DNA of 64,000 bases from contig CAUVYA020000002.1 of assembly GCA_963556045.3 (NCBI GenBank), forward strand, positions 1,674,001 to 1,738,000, given 5' to 3'. The position numbers were made by a program, and so were the translations under genes. This document shows positions 1-8,020 of the stretch, in pieces (position 1 is the stretch's first letter; each line of letters begins with the position of its first letter). This stretch comes from UBA4781 sp963556045 (GTDB taxonomy: Bacteria; Chloroflexota; Anaerolineae; Anaerolineales; Anaerolineaceae). The notes under the pieces are model-generated. The model was not told the DNA's origin, ran no database searches, and saw only the letters and a program-made list of their open reading frames with translations.

Positions 1-272
1 AACCTTTTGGCGCGCTGGATGCCATCACCCGTGAACGCATGGGGACCGAACTGCTGCATATATGGGAAAGGCGCCGTAAGACGGTGGTGCTGGTCACCCA
101 TTCCATTTCTGAAGCGCTGCTGCTTTCTGATCGCATCATGGTACTCACCCGCCGACCAGGTTCGATATGTCTGGATCTGCCGAATGACCTGCCGCGTCCG
201 CGCAATGATGAAACGCGTTATGATCCGCACTTCATCCAACTCTCACGCGTACTGCGTGCTTCCATCGAATAA
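1..272 (+). CDS. ABC transporter ATP-binding protein, C-terminal fragment (nitrate/sulfonate/taurine type)
   Basis: Only the last ~90 residues are in the window; the reading frame is open to the left edge (first full codon at 3). The fragment starts at the D-loop (FGALDA). It continues through the H-loop/switch region (VTHSISEALLLSDRIMVLTRRPG), which is typical of the SsuB/TauB/NrtD branch of ATPases for uptake of nitrate, alkanesulfonates, taurine or thiamine precursors. The protein is cytoplasmic and would power a permease encoded upstream, outside the window. Walker A, Walker B and the signature motif are off-window, so the substrate cannot be assigned. Confidence 0.85.
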   Translation, partial: PFGALDAITRERMGTELLHIWERRRKTVVLVTHSISEALLLSDRIMVLTRRPGSICLDLPNDLPRPRNDETRYDPHFIQLSRVLRASIE

Positions 273-450
273 CCTGTACACCACCTGTGTATCTTTCTCC
301 AGTTCTTAGATCGTGGTCTTCTTAATAATAATGATGTATATGAATGTATAATTAAAATAATCAGAAAACCTGCAAAACTTGAGGTGCAGGTGCGTAAAAA
401 AGAAGCCCGATCCTATCGTCCGGCAACTTTTTCACCAAGAAAGGGTAAAA

Positions 451-765
451 ATGCAAACAAAAGTATATGTTGGCAATCTCTCGTTTGATGCCAGCGAAGA
501 ATCCCTGAAGGAATTATTTTCCCAGGCAGGGGAAGTTGTCTCGGCGAACATCATCACAGATAAGTTCTCTGGACGCTCAAAAGGATTTGGGTTTGTGGAA
601 TTCAAGACCGAAGAAGGCATGAAAGCAGCCATCGAGAAATTCAATGGGTACTCATACCTGGATCGCGATTTACGCGTAGATGAAGCACGTCCTCCGCAAA
701 AACGTGAAAACAGCGGGGGAAACCGCCGCGGTGGCGGTGGGGGCTACAACCGTAATCGATACTAG
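451..765 (+). CDS. RRM-domain RNA-binding protein
   Basis: A 104-residue protein with one RNA recognition motif: RNP2 (VYVGNL) near residues 5-10 and RNP1 (KGFGFVEF) near residues 44-51. A short Gly/Arg/Asn tail ending in GGGGGYNRNRY follows. This is the layout of small cyanobacterial and Chloroflexota Rbp proteins, which bind single-stranded RNA and are often cold-induced. I chose the ATG at 451, behind an AAGAAAGG ribosome site, over an upstream ATG at 379. That longer frame would add 24 residues unlike any RRM protein. A TATAAT at 347-352 could be its -10 box, leaving a leader of about 90 bases. It is a single gene followed by a strong hairpin. Confidence 0.9.
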   Translation: MQTKVYVGNLSFDASEESLKELFSQAGEVVSANIITDKFSGRSKGFGFVEFKTEEGMKAAIEKFNGYSYLDRDLRVDEARPPQKRENSGGNRRGGGGGYNRNRY

Positions 766-806
766 AATTCTCACGAAAAATATTGGATAATACAGACAAT
801 CAGGCT

Positions 807-831
807 ACCCCTTATGAAATTCATAAGGGGT
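807..831 (+). terminator. rho-independent terminator after the RRM gene
   Basis: An 11-bp perfect stem (acccctta.. / ..taaggggt) with a 3-base loop, followed by a T-rich tract (tgtttgt). It sits 40 bases past the RRM stop codon. Confidence 0.8.
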
Positions 832-892
832 TGTTTGTACCCATTTTGAACGATGGATAAACTATCCAGTAGGGAACGCGTGGGAGGCAGGC

Positions 893-2245
893 ATGAAAAA
901 ATTTTTATGGATCCCGCTGTTAATAACAATGGCGGTCACTTCCTGTTCAAGCGGTATCGAACAAGAAAGCGCTGCGCAGCCCTCCACGCTGTCAACAGCC
1001 ACACCTGTTCCACCCTTCTTTCCTATCATTGAAAGCGGTGTCGAGCTATGCTATAACTTTGTCGGTCAAATTTCCTGCCCCTCCCCGCAGGATATCCTTT
1101 TTGGGCAGGATGGCAATTACACAGGACTCCCTTTCGATTTTAAAGTGCAGGATGATGGGACTGTTATAGATGCGAATACAGGGCTTATCTGGCAGCAGGC
1201 ACAAAACAACACGCGCGCAACCCTCCAAGAAGCCCGCCACGCGTGCAGTGATCTGGTGCTGGCAGGCAAGGACGATTGGCGTCTGCCCACTATCCAGGAA
1301 TTATTTTCCATTGCCGATATGAGCGGTAGCACGGGAACCCGTTTCTTCCTTGATATTGCAACATTCGATATACGCTATGCCCAACCAGATGAACAGTTCC
1401 CGGATGGACAGAAATATGACGAATCCGGGCAAACCTGGTCTTCCAGCCCTGGCATCAACGGGCAGGGAGCATACATTTTCAATTTCTTTAATGGGGAACT
1501 GCGCACTTATTCAGAAGATGAAGCGTTCTTTTTCCGCTGTGTCCGAGGGAACACATATGGCATGAACGATTTCATTGATAATGGAGATGGCACCATTCTT
1601 GACAATGCCAGCGAATTAATGTGGGAACAGGCAGAAAGTATATTCACATTGAACTGGGGTGCCGCCCTGAGTTACTGTGAAAATCTGGATCTTGCAGGTT
1701 TTGATGATTGGCGTTTACCAAATATAAAGGAGCTCTCCAGCCTGGTATTAAACCCTGGCATGACTAGCCTTTTCACAACCAGCGAGGCAGGCAGCCGGCT
1801 GTGGTCCTCTACTTCCAGCAGTGAGAACCCCACTCTTGCCTATTATGCATGTATTGCCAATTGTATTGATCTGCAGTCACACGATCTGGGGAATGGTTCG
1901 CTGTACAAGGAACCCAAGTTTGGCGACCCTGCTGAATATGAGGGCAGTGAGGTAGCGGTCATCATCAATAACCTGGCACGTTGTGTGCGCGGCGGGGATG
2001 TGCGGCAGGTGAATGATTCCACCACGGTTGAGCAGGATATAACAACCCATCTGGTGGTTGATATGGAAGCGGCTGCCGGTGTACTGGGTATTGATGCCGG
2101 TGTACTGCAAAGCGCACTGGGAACTTCCACTCCCGGCGATCCTGTAATTCAGAAAGCAGCCTTTTCACTGGGGATAGATCTGGATGCCCTGCGCAGCGCA
2201 TTACAAACCCATATGGTAGAAGCAACCCCGGCACCCTCCACCTGA
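893..2245 (+). CDS. DUF1566 (Lcl C-terminal) repeat lipoprotein
   Basis: A 450-residue exported protein. The N-terminus is a lipoprotein signal (charged MKKF, hydrophobic core, cysteine after VTS at about residue 18). Two DUF1566/Lcl-type domains follow. Each contains an LxWxQA strand and an A..YC..L.LAG.DDWRLP-I-ELxSL motif (around residues 97-150 and 240-290), and each is closed by an RCVRG strand. The family occurs in surface adhesins and uncharacterised lipoproteins; no catalytic residues are known. The last ~80 residues are acidic and helical with no recognised domain. A good ribosome site (GGGAGGCAGG) precedes the ATG. It is a single gene of unknown role, probably at the cell surface. 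Confidence 0.85.
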   Translation: MKKFLWIPLLITMAVTSCSSGIEQESAAQPSTLSTATPVPPFFPIIESGVELCYNFVGQISCPSPQDILFGQDGNYTGLPFDFKVQDDGTVIDANTGLIWQQAQNNTRATLQEARHACSDLVLAGKDDWRLPTIQELFSIADMSGSTGTRFFLDIATFDIRYAQPDEQFPDGQKYDESGQTWSSSPGINGQGAYIFNFFNGELRTYSEDEAFFFRCVRGNTYGMNDFIDNGDGTILDNASELMWEQAESIFTLNWGAALSYCENLDLAGFDDWRLPNIKELSSLVLNPGMTSLFTTSEAGSRLWSSTSSSENPTLAYYACIANCIDLQSHDLGNGSLYKEPKFGDPAEYEGSEVAVIINNLARCVRGGDVRQVNDSTTVEQDITTHLVVDMEAAAGVLGIDAGVLQSALGTSTPGDPVIQKAAFSLGIDLDALRSALQTHMVEATPAPST

Positions 2246-2472
2246 GGGGCTCGTTAACGCTCATCCGGCGGATGAGGAAAAATCTCATCATTTCGAGAAG
2301 AATGCAGCCAACAGGTAAAACTGGTCGTACTACGCAGCGGGTTTGCCGCTGGTTTTTGATGCTTGTGATAGGTCACATCCTATTGAGGACGTAAGCCTTT
2401 GCTGATTCACACAATAATATATCTCTCGCTCCATCTCCCCATGTTGCGTATAAGGGAAAAGATAATTAAAAA

Positions 2473-2510
2473 TAAAGACAGATACTCATAAATGCTCGTA
2501 TCTGTCTTTA
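2473..2510 (-). terminator. terminator of the PTS operon
   Basis: A 13-bp perfect stem (taaagacagatac and its complement) with a 12-base loop; read on the minus strand it runs into a T-rich tail (ttatttttaatt). It lies just past the IIC stop codon. The rest of 2246-2531 holds only a short GC hairpin (2260-2276) without a T run, and no gene that I can see. Confidence 0.75.
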
Positions 2511-2531
2511 TTCAAAAAATTTGTCAGTTCA

Positions 2532-3803
2532 TCAAGCCAATAATTTGGCAATTAACCCCGTTAGGATACCCCACAATGAAAAGTCTTGACCGCCGTAAAC
2601 AAGCATCCAGTTGTTAATGGTATTGCTGAAGAAGTAGGATCCAAATCCAACCAGGAAGACCATAATGATGCCCGACACGGCTGCTCCAACCACAGCACCG
2701 CGAACCCCACCTGTCCCATTGCCGATGATCGCGGCAGTACCAATCTCAAAGAAACAAGTAAAGGTCAGAGGAATGATCACAGTCGGGAAGGTACCCGCAG
2801 TGAGAAGAATGGTAATAGTTGAGGTAATCATGGCAACAATAAAGCCGATGATCAACGCATTCGGTGCATAATTGAAGATAACCGGGCAGTCCAAAGCGGG
2901 GATTGCTCCCGGGACAACTTTATCGGCGATACCCTTGAAAGCCGGGACAATTTCGGCGATAAGCATACGCACACCCAGCAGCATAACGGTCACACCAACA
3001 CCGAAGTAGATCGACTTAGTGAAAATGAAGGTAAAGGCGCCTGTTGCAGTGCCCGCATATCCCCACACTTCACCGGGAACCAAACCATTTGTTTTAAGAA
3101 CGAAGCTCATCACCAAATAGGTCAGGCAGATCACAAGCGATCCGGTTATGGAAATTTCACGAAGGAAGTTCAAACCCTTTGGTACATTTAGGCTTTCAGT
3201 GGATTTTTCTTTATTGCCAATCAACTTACCCAGATAGCCCGAAATGACAGACAGGGTTGTAGTTGGATGACCAATCGTGAAACTATCGTCGCCGGTGACT
3301 TCTTTCACCAGTGGACGCATCAAATTGGGCGCAACGATCATATAAACGGAGGTGATTACCGTCGCTAAAGCAACCAGTTTAAATCCGCCCAACCCGGCAT
3401 CAACACCAGCTGCGATGAACACGTAAGGGAACCAATATAACATGTGTCCTGTCAGGAAAACAGATTTCCATTTGGTAAAGCGGGCAAACAGTAAATTCAC
3501 CACGAATGCGATGAGCATCACAATGCCGATTTCCGTACCGAATTGGGATATATCGATATCCGGCAGTCCACTGGCTGAAGGCATGATCGTATTGAAAGCA
3601 GTAGCGAGCCCATCAATTGATTTTCCAGTAATGATTCCTGTCCCTTGAGTAAGGATAAAGAATCCAATTGCCGTCATCATTGTTCCGCGTACAACTTCGC
3701 TGAAGGACTTTTTTTGCAGAAGCAAGCCAATTAACGCGATGAGTGACAAGAATATGGCACCTTGTCCAAAGATTTCATTGGTAACAAAGTTTAATACATT
3801 CAT
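2532..3803 (-). CDS. PTS system IIC component, ascorbate (UlaA/SgaT) family
   Basis: A 423-residue integral membrane protein with about ten to eleven hydrophobic segments. It matches the SgaT/UlaA family by its N-terminal segment, the conserved GHPTTTLSVISGYLG stretch in the middle, and the Gly/Ala-rich C-terminal helices (GTAAIIGNGTGGVRG). It would form the sugar channel of a phosphotransferase permease and take phosphate from the neighbouring IIB. It is the last of three genes (IIA, IIB, IIC) on the minus strand and lies 18 bases after IIB. Some SgaT relatives carry substrates other than ascorbate, so the sugar is not assigned. No Ula catabolic enzymes lie nearby. Confidence 0.88.
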   Translation of the reverse strand: MNVLNFVTNEIFGQGAIFLSLIALIGLLLQKKSFSEVVRGTMMTAIGFFILTQGTGIITGKSIDGLATAFNTIMPSASGLPDIDISQFGTEIGIVMLIAFVVNLLFARFTKWKSVFLTGHMLYWFPYVFIAAGVDAGLGGFKLVALATVITSVYMIVAPNLMRPLVKEVTGDDSFTIGHPTTTLSVISGYLGKLIGNKEKSTESLNVPKGLNFLREISITGSLVICLTYLVMSFVLKTNGLVPGEVWGYAGTATGAFTFIFTKSIYFGVGVTVMLLGVRMLIAEIVPAFKGIADKVVPGAIPALDCPVIFNYAPNALIIGFIVAMITSTITILLTAGTFPTVIIPLTFTCFFEIGTAAIIGNGTGGVRGAVVGAAVSGIIMVFLVGFGSYFFSNTINNWMLVYGGQDFSLWGILTGLIAKLLA

Positions 3804-3821
3804 TTTTCCACTTCCTTGTTT

Positions 3822-4115
3822 TTATTTTTTGTTGAAAGAATTCATAAATTCCATTGTTTTTTTGGTGATTTCATTTTTGTCCATCAAGTTCTTAATCGGC
3901 ACCACTGTGATTTTTGTCCTCCCTTCAATCCGGCTAAATAATTCTTCGGATATAAAGATCGCGTCACAAGGTTGAGATAGACAAGTACCCACATCACCGC
4001 AAAAAACTGTCGCTTTTAAATTATTTTCTTTTAGCACCTCCTCCATTTTGATTCGTAAAAACAACGACGATCCACAACCAAATCCGCAAACCGCCTGTAT
4101 CTTGATGTCTTCCAT
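3822..4115 (-). CDS. PTS system IIB component, ascorbate (UlaB/SgaB) type
   Basis: A 97-residue cytoplasmic domain of the lactose/ascorbate IIB superfamily. The phosphocysteine loop is near the N-terminus (AVCGFGCGSSL, Cys10 the likely phosphorylation site), followed by a second strand and the VGTCLSQPCDAIFIS segment typical of SgaB. It relays phosphate from the IIA protein to the sugar on IIC. It is a free-standing gene between IIA (63 bases upstream) and IIC (18 bases downstream). Its size is normal for the family. Confidence 0.88.
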   Translation of the reverse strand: MEDIKIQAVCGFGCGSSLFLRIKMEEVLKENNLKATVFCGDVGTCLSQPCDAIFISEELFSRIEGRTKITVVPIKNLMDKNEITKKTMEFMNSFNKK

Positions 4116-4178
4116 TATCTCTCCTTCATTCTTGAAGCAAATGGGCTTTGCTCCACGAAATCTACTGTGATGAAATTA

Positions 4179-4616
4179 TTATATTGATAGGCATTCTTCA
4201 ATACTATTGAAAATTTCTTCTGCATTCCTGGCTTCCATCAATCTTGTGATCATGTTTTCCTGCATCAAAATAGTGGCAAATTGAGCCAATGAATCTATAT
4301 GTGATTTGCCATCTTTCGCACAGATAGCCAGAATAACGTAAACCGGATCATTCGGAGATCCAAATAAAACTGGTTTTTCAAGCGTAATTAACGCAGTATC
4401 GTCTTTTAAGACTTCTTGTGAGGGAGCGGCATGTGCAAGCGCAAAATGAGGAAGAATAACCATATAAGGTCCCATATCATTCACCGCGTTTATCATCGCC
4501 TCTGTGTAACGGGGAGTGATGCTTCCATTGGCTTCAAGCAATCCGCCAACAATCCGAATTGCTTCGCTCCAACTCTCTGCCTTCACTTTTGTTAGAATGT
4601 TTTCTTTTAAGATCAT
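4179..4616 (-). CDS. PTS system IIA component, ascorbate (UlaC/SgaA) type
   Basis: A 145-residue IIA domain of the mannitol/fructose superfamily (PTS_EIIA_2). The active-site region LPHFALAHA holds His57 and His62, one of which receives phosphate from HPr; by family pattern I favour His62. A central VYVILAICAKDGKSHIDSLAQFA block and the C-terminal helix complete the fold. It is the first gene of the minus-strand IIA-IIB-IIC operon and sits directly behind the promoter and repeat region shared with the divergent GntR gene. EI and HPr, needed for function, are not in this window. Confidence 0.88.
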   Translation of the reverse strand: MILKENILTKVKAESWSEAIRIVGGLLEANGSITPRYTEAMINAVNDMGPYMVILPHFALAHAAPSQEVLKDDTALITLEKPVLFGSPNDPVYVILAICAKDGKSHIDSLAQFATILMQENMITRLMEARNAEEIFNSIEECLSI

Positions 4617-4649
4617 GTTTTATCTTAATGGTTATCTGGAATAAATTTA

Positions 4650-4678
4650 TTTATACCACTTGTTATATATTTTAGCAA
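4650..4678 (-). promoter_or_regulatory. promoter of the PTS operon
   Basis: Read on the minus strand: -35 TTGCTA (4673-4678), a 17-bp spacer, then -10 TATAAA (4650-4655), which lies 33 bases upstream of the IIA start. One copy of the CTTGTTAT direct repeat falls inside the spacer, as expected for a repressor site. Confidence 0.6.
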
Positions 4679-4728
4679 TACAGGGGTTATTAGCGCTCAT
4701 TGAACAGCCTAAATAAACCGCTTGTTAT
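4656..4728. promoter_or_regulatory. paired direct repeats, likely operators of the GntR regulator
   Basis: Two 11-base copies, ccacttgttat (4656-4666) and ccgcttgttat (4718-4728), differ at one base. They lie 62 bp apart, close to six helical turns, between the divergent PTS and GntR genes. The first overlaps the PTS promoter spacer. Operator function is inferred from position and spacing; a GntR/HutC site would more usually be a palindrome. Confidence 0.45.
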
Positions 4729-4767
4729 TGTTTTATAAAATTCCCACAAAATATTCATAACATCAGG

Positions 4768-4773
4768 TATAAT
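4768..4773 (+). promoter_or_regulatory. -10 box of the GntR gene
   Basis: A perfect TATAAT, 67 bases upstream of the GntR start, in an AT-rich stretch. No convincing -35 box is visible at the usual spacing. Confidence 0.4.
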
Positions 4774-4839
4774 TTATTTTTAGTGATATATTGGTAAAAA
4801 TTTAATTTTCAAACCAGATTAAATTAAACAGAAAGAGCT

Positions 4840-5583
4840 ATGACCACTGAGAAAACCCAAAAAAAGAACAAATCAACTCAGGTAAAAGAATCTCTGAGAG
4901 AATTGATCAACCAGCCTGGTTCCAAACATGGAGACATCCTTCCTTCCGAAAGAATACTGGGAGAACAGTTTAATGTCTCCCGCATTACCATTCGTAAAGC
5001 AATGGAGGAATTGGAAAGTGAAGGGCTGATCTATCGCATTCGGGGAAAAGGATCTTTTATTTGCGTTGAAAAGATACCTCAAAAACTGACCCTTTTAACC
5101 AGTTATTCTGAAGACATGCGCGAACGGGAGTTAAGCCCCGATTCAATGATCCTCGACATTGATTCAATCATCGCTAACAGCTACATAAGTGATAAGTTAC
5201 AGGTTCAGCCCAACGATCCCATTTACCTTCTACGAAGACTCCGTCTGGCAGATAGCGATCCGATGGCAATCGAGAACTGTTATATGCGCAGCGAGATTGG
5301 GGCAATCATTGCGGAAACGATAACGAATGGCACATCTTTATATAAATTATTTGCAACCAAATGCGGTATCACACTTTATAACGCATATCAAACCATTGAA
5401 GTTGCCCGCCTGACCAATTGGGAAAGGCAGTTATTAGGTGAAGACAGCCCAACCACTGCTCTGCTGACCAAGCGTCAAACTTTCGATACAAACCATCAAG
5501 TGGTTGAATACGTAGAATCGAAATACCGCAGTGATCGATACCTCTTCCACGTAGAGTTATTTACATATCAACCTTCAAAGTGA
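4840..5583 (+). CDS. GntR-family transcriptional regulator with UTRA domain (HutC subfamily)
   Basis: A 247-residue regulator. An N-terminal winged helix-turn-helix spans about residues 14-78 (ILPSERxLGEQFNVSRITIRKAMEELESEGLIYR, then RGKGSFI). A UTRA ligand-binding domain spans about 90-240; it usually senses a sugar phosphate or similar metabolite. The gene is divergent from the PTS IIA-IIB-IIC operon and lies 7 bases before a SIS-domain gene, so it most likely represses the PTS genes and responds to the transported, phosphorylated sugar. Length and fold are normal. The specific inducer cannot be read from the sequence. Confidence 0.9.
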   Translation: MTTEKTQKKNKSTQVKESLRELINQPGSKHGDILPSERILGEQFNVSRITIRKAMEELESEGLIYRIRGKGSFICVEKIPQKLTLLTSYSEDMRERELSPDSMILDIDSIIANSYISDKLQVQPNDPIYLLRRLRLADSDPMAIENCYMRSEIGAIIAETITNGTSLYKLFATKCGITLYNAYQTIEVARLTNWERQLLGEDSPTTALLTKRQTFDTNHQVVEYVESKYRSDRYLFHVELFTYQPSK

Positions 5584-5590
5584 GAAAATC

Positions 5591-6321
5591 ATGTTTATTA
5601 ACGACTATTACAATAACACTATAGAAATCCTCAATACAATTTATTCCGAAGAAGCCGACACAATTGCGCAAACAGGCAGGCTGCTGGCAGAGGTTTTCAG
5701 CAGAGATGGCTTACTGCATGTATCGGCTGCGGGCATTCTCATATGATCGAAGAAGAACTTTTCTTTCGTGCCGGTGGGTTGGCTCAGGTCAACCCTATTT
5801 TTGAAACCAGTACAATGCTGCATGAAGGAGCTGTGAAAAGCAGCCAAATTGAACGCATGAGCGGCTATGCACGGCTGGTTCTGGAAAGATATCCAGTTGC
5901 GCCTAAAGATGCCATGTTAATTGCCTCAACATCGGGGATCAACTCATTTCCAATTGAGATGGCATTAGCTGCAAAGGAAGCCGGTGCAACTATCATTGGA
6001 ATAACCTCTTCTTTCTACCGGAATCACCCTTCCCGTCAATCGGATGGATTACACCTCAGTGATGTGTGTGACATTACAATCAACAATCACGTCCCCGTGG
6101 GAGATGCCTCTGTTCAAATTAAACCGGATGGAACCAAATCAGGACCATTATCCACATTGGCAAATATCTTCATCGCTAACTCCCTCATGCTGGCAGCCTG
6201 TGATCAATTAAATGCACTGGGAATTGAACCCAAAGTGTACCGGAGCGGGAATTGCCAGGGTGGAGATGAACACAATGCAGATCTGATCAACCAGGTGCGC
6301 GCTCGCATAAAACATCTTTGA
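5591..6321 (+). pseudogene. SIS-domain sugar-phosphate protein (UPF0309-like), frameshifted
   Basis: The ATG at 5591, 7 bases after the GntR stop, opens a frame that reads a good SIS-family N-terminus (FINDYYNNTIEIL...GLLHVSAAG) and then stops at 5744-5746. The expected GCGHSHMIEEELFFRAGGL sequence continues in the next frame to 6321. One missing base near 5726-5732 explains the break; with it restored the protein is about 243 residues, normal for UPF0309/SIS proteins. The family binds phosphosugars as isomerase or aldolase-like enzymes and often sits beside GntR and PTS genes. The downstream part (ATG at 5743) could still be translated, but it lacks the first helices. A sequencing error is as likely as a real mutation. 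Confidence 0.7.
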
Positions 6322-6511
6322 ATGAATCGCAATGAAACTTTTGCATTACTTATCGGAGGTATGATCCTTTGCTGACGATCAGAATGAGATATTCTTCCCA
6401 TTTCTTCCACTAGTATTTGTTCTTTTTTCACATCGGGCATAGAATTAAATCATTCGATCAACCATTCATGAACCTCCCATCGCGGGAGGATGGAATCGCA
6501 AGGAGTAAGCC

Positions 6512-7913
6512 ATGTCAGCAAAAAGGATATTCTTGACTATTGTTCTTTCCACCATGCTCCTGTTAACCGCCTGTCAGAGTGCAGATGAAGCAGCCGCTAC
6601 TGAAACAGCAACCTTCACCCCCAAAGCCTCCGCTACCAGCACAAGCATTCCCCCTACCGTAACTGCGACAGTCGTTCCGACCAGCACCTCCACGCCAACG
6701 CCGGCGCCCACTCCCACTCCGCAGGTCGTCAACCGGCTGCATGGGCTCAATCTGGGACCCTACCTGTATGATGATCCCAATTACGGGGCTGATATCTCCG
6801 TGGAGGATCTTTCCGAACTGATCGAACGCATCGCTCCTTATACCTACTGGATCCGAACCTACAGTGTACAAAATGGCTTGCGGTTTGCAGGTGCCATTGC
6901 CCATAAATATGGACTGCTGGTAGCTGCCGGTGCCTGGCTGGGTAGTGATCTGGCTGCCAACGAAACAGAAATGGAGTCCCTGATCGAGATGGCACAGGAT
7001 GGGGATGTGGACATGGCTGTGATCGGTAATGAAACCCTGCTGCGGGGTGATCTGACAAGCCGCGAATTACTTATTTATATCAACCGCTTCAAACAAGCGG
7101 TACCCGAAGTACCGGTGACCACCGCCGATAACTGGGAAGAACTGCAACAATACCCCGACCTGATCGCCGCGCTGGATGTGGTAGGTGTCAATATGTATCC
7201 ATACTGGGAAAATCTGGCAATCGATAAAAGTGCATCCACCCTGGAAGATTGGTATCTGGAAGCGCTGAGCACCGTCAACCAGATATCCCCAGGTAAAGAG
7301 ATCATCCTCACGGAAAGCGGTTGGCCATCCTGCGGAAATAATGGTTCTTCTGCCCAGCAATCCTTTTATCTTGGCAGTTTTACTACCTTTGCTACCGCGC
7401 TGGATGTACAGTATTTCTGGTTCGAAGCGTATGATGAACAGTGGAAAAGCGCATACGAGGGAGAAGCCGGCGCCTGCTGGGGATTATGGGACGACCTATG
7501 GAAGTCTGAAAGAAGGCATCGCCAGAGTATTCGCTGAAGATGTGGAACAGTACATCATTCGAGAGCCACAATTAGAGATCATTTCTCATCCCGCCATCGG
7601 TTCAAGTGGACCGGTTACCGGCATTGCCAGCAATGTTGATCCATCGGCATATTATGTGGTTGTTTACATCTATGTTCCGGATGCATCTGGCTGGTGGGTC
7701 AAACCTACCTTCGATTATCCCATTAACTTGATTGGGGATGATGGAAGCTGGTCTTGCCCGATCGTCACAGGCGGGATTGATGCGCAGGCAACCAAAATTG
7801 CTGTATTTTTAGTACCTGTTGATTATGAACCTCCGCTGGCATCCGGGTGGAGCAGCCTGCCGCAGGAGTTATATGATACTGCTGTAAGCTCTGTGGAAAT
7901 AATCCGCAATTAA
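6512..7913 (+). pseudogene. GH17-like beta-1,3-glucanase lipoprotein, frameshifted
   Basis: The start at 6512 gives a lipoprotein signal (LLTAC, Cys21), a Thr/Pro-rich linker (residues 22-70), then a glycoside hydrolase family 17-like barrel. The acid is Glu174 in VIGNE and the nucleophile Glu268 in LTESGWPS. After residue 327 (GLWD, near base 7493) the frame slips and stops at 7537. The expected TYGSLKEGIARVF continues in the next frame to 7913. One extra base accounts for this. The second part ends the barrel and adds a ~110-residue beta-rich module with a GWWVKP motif, seen after other secreted glycosidases. Intact, it would be about 466 residues and act on beta-1,3-glucans outside the cell. 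Sequencing error or true lesion cannot be told apart here. Confidence 0.75.
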
Positions 7914-7946
7914 CGATTTGTCATAAATCAGTATCATTAATGCAGA

Positions 7947-7983
7947 AAAACCGGAGTGCTAATCCATACGCACTCCGGTTTTT
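7947..7983. terminator. bidirectional terminator between convergent genes
   Basis: Stem aaaaccggagtgc / gcactccggtttt (13 bp) with a ~10-base loop, A-rich on the left and T-rich on the right. It can serve both the GH17 gene (plus) and the repeat lipoprotein gene (minus). Confidence 0.85.
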
Positions 7984-8020
7984 TATTCATTTAATGGAAA
8001 TCGCCTATGGTTATTCTCTT

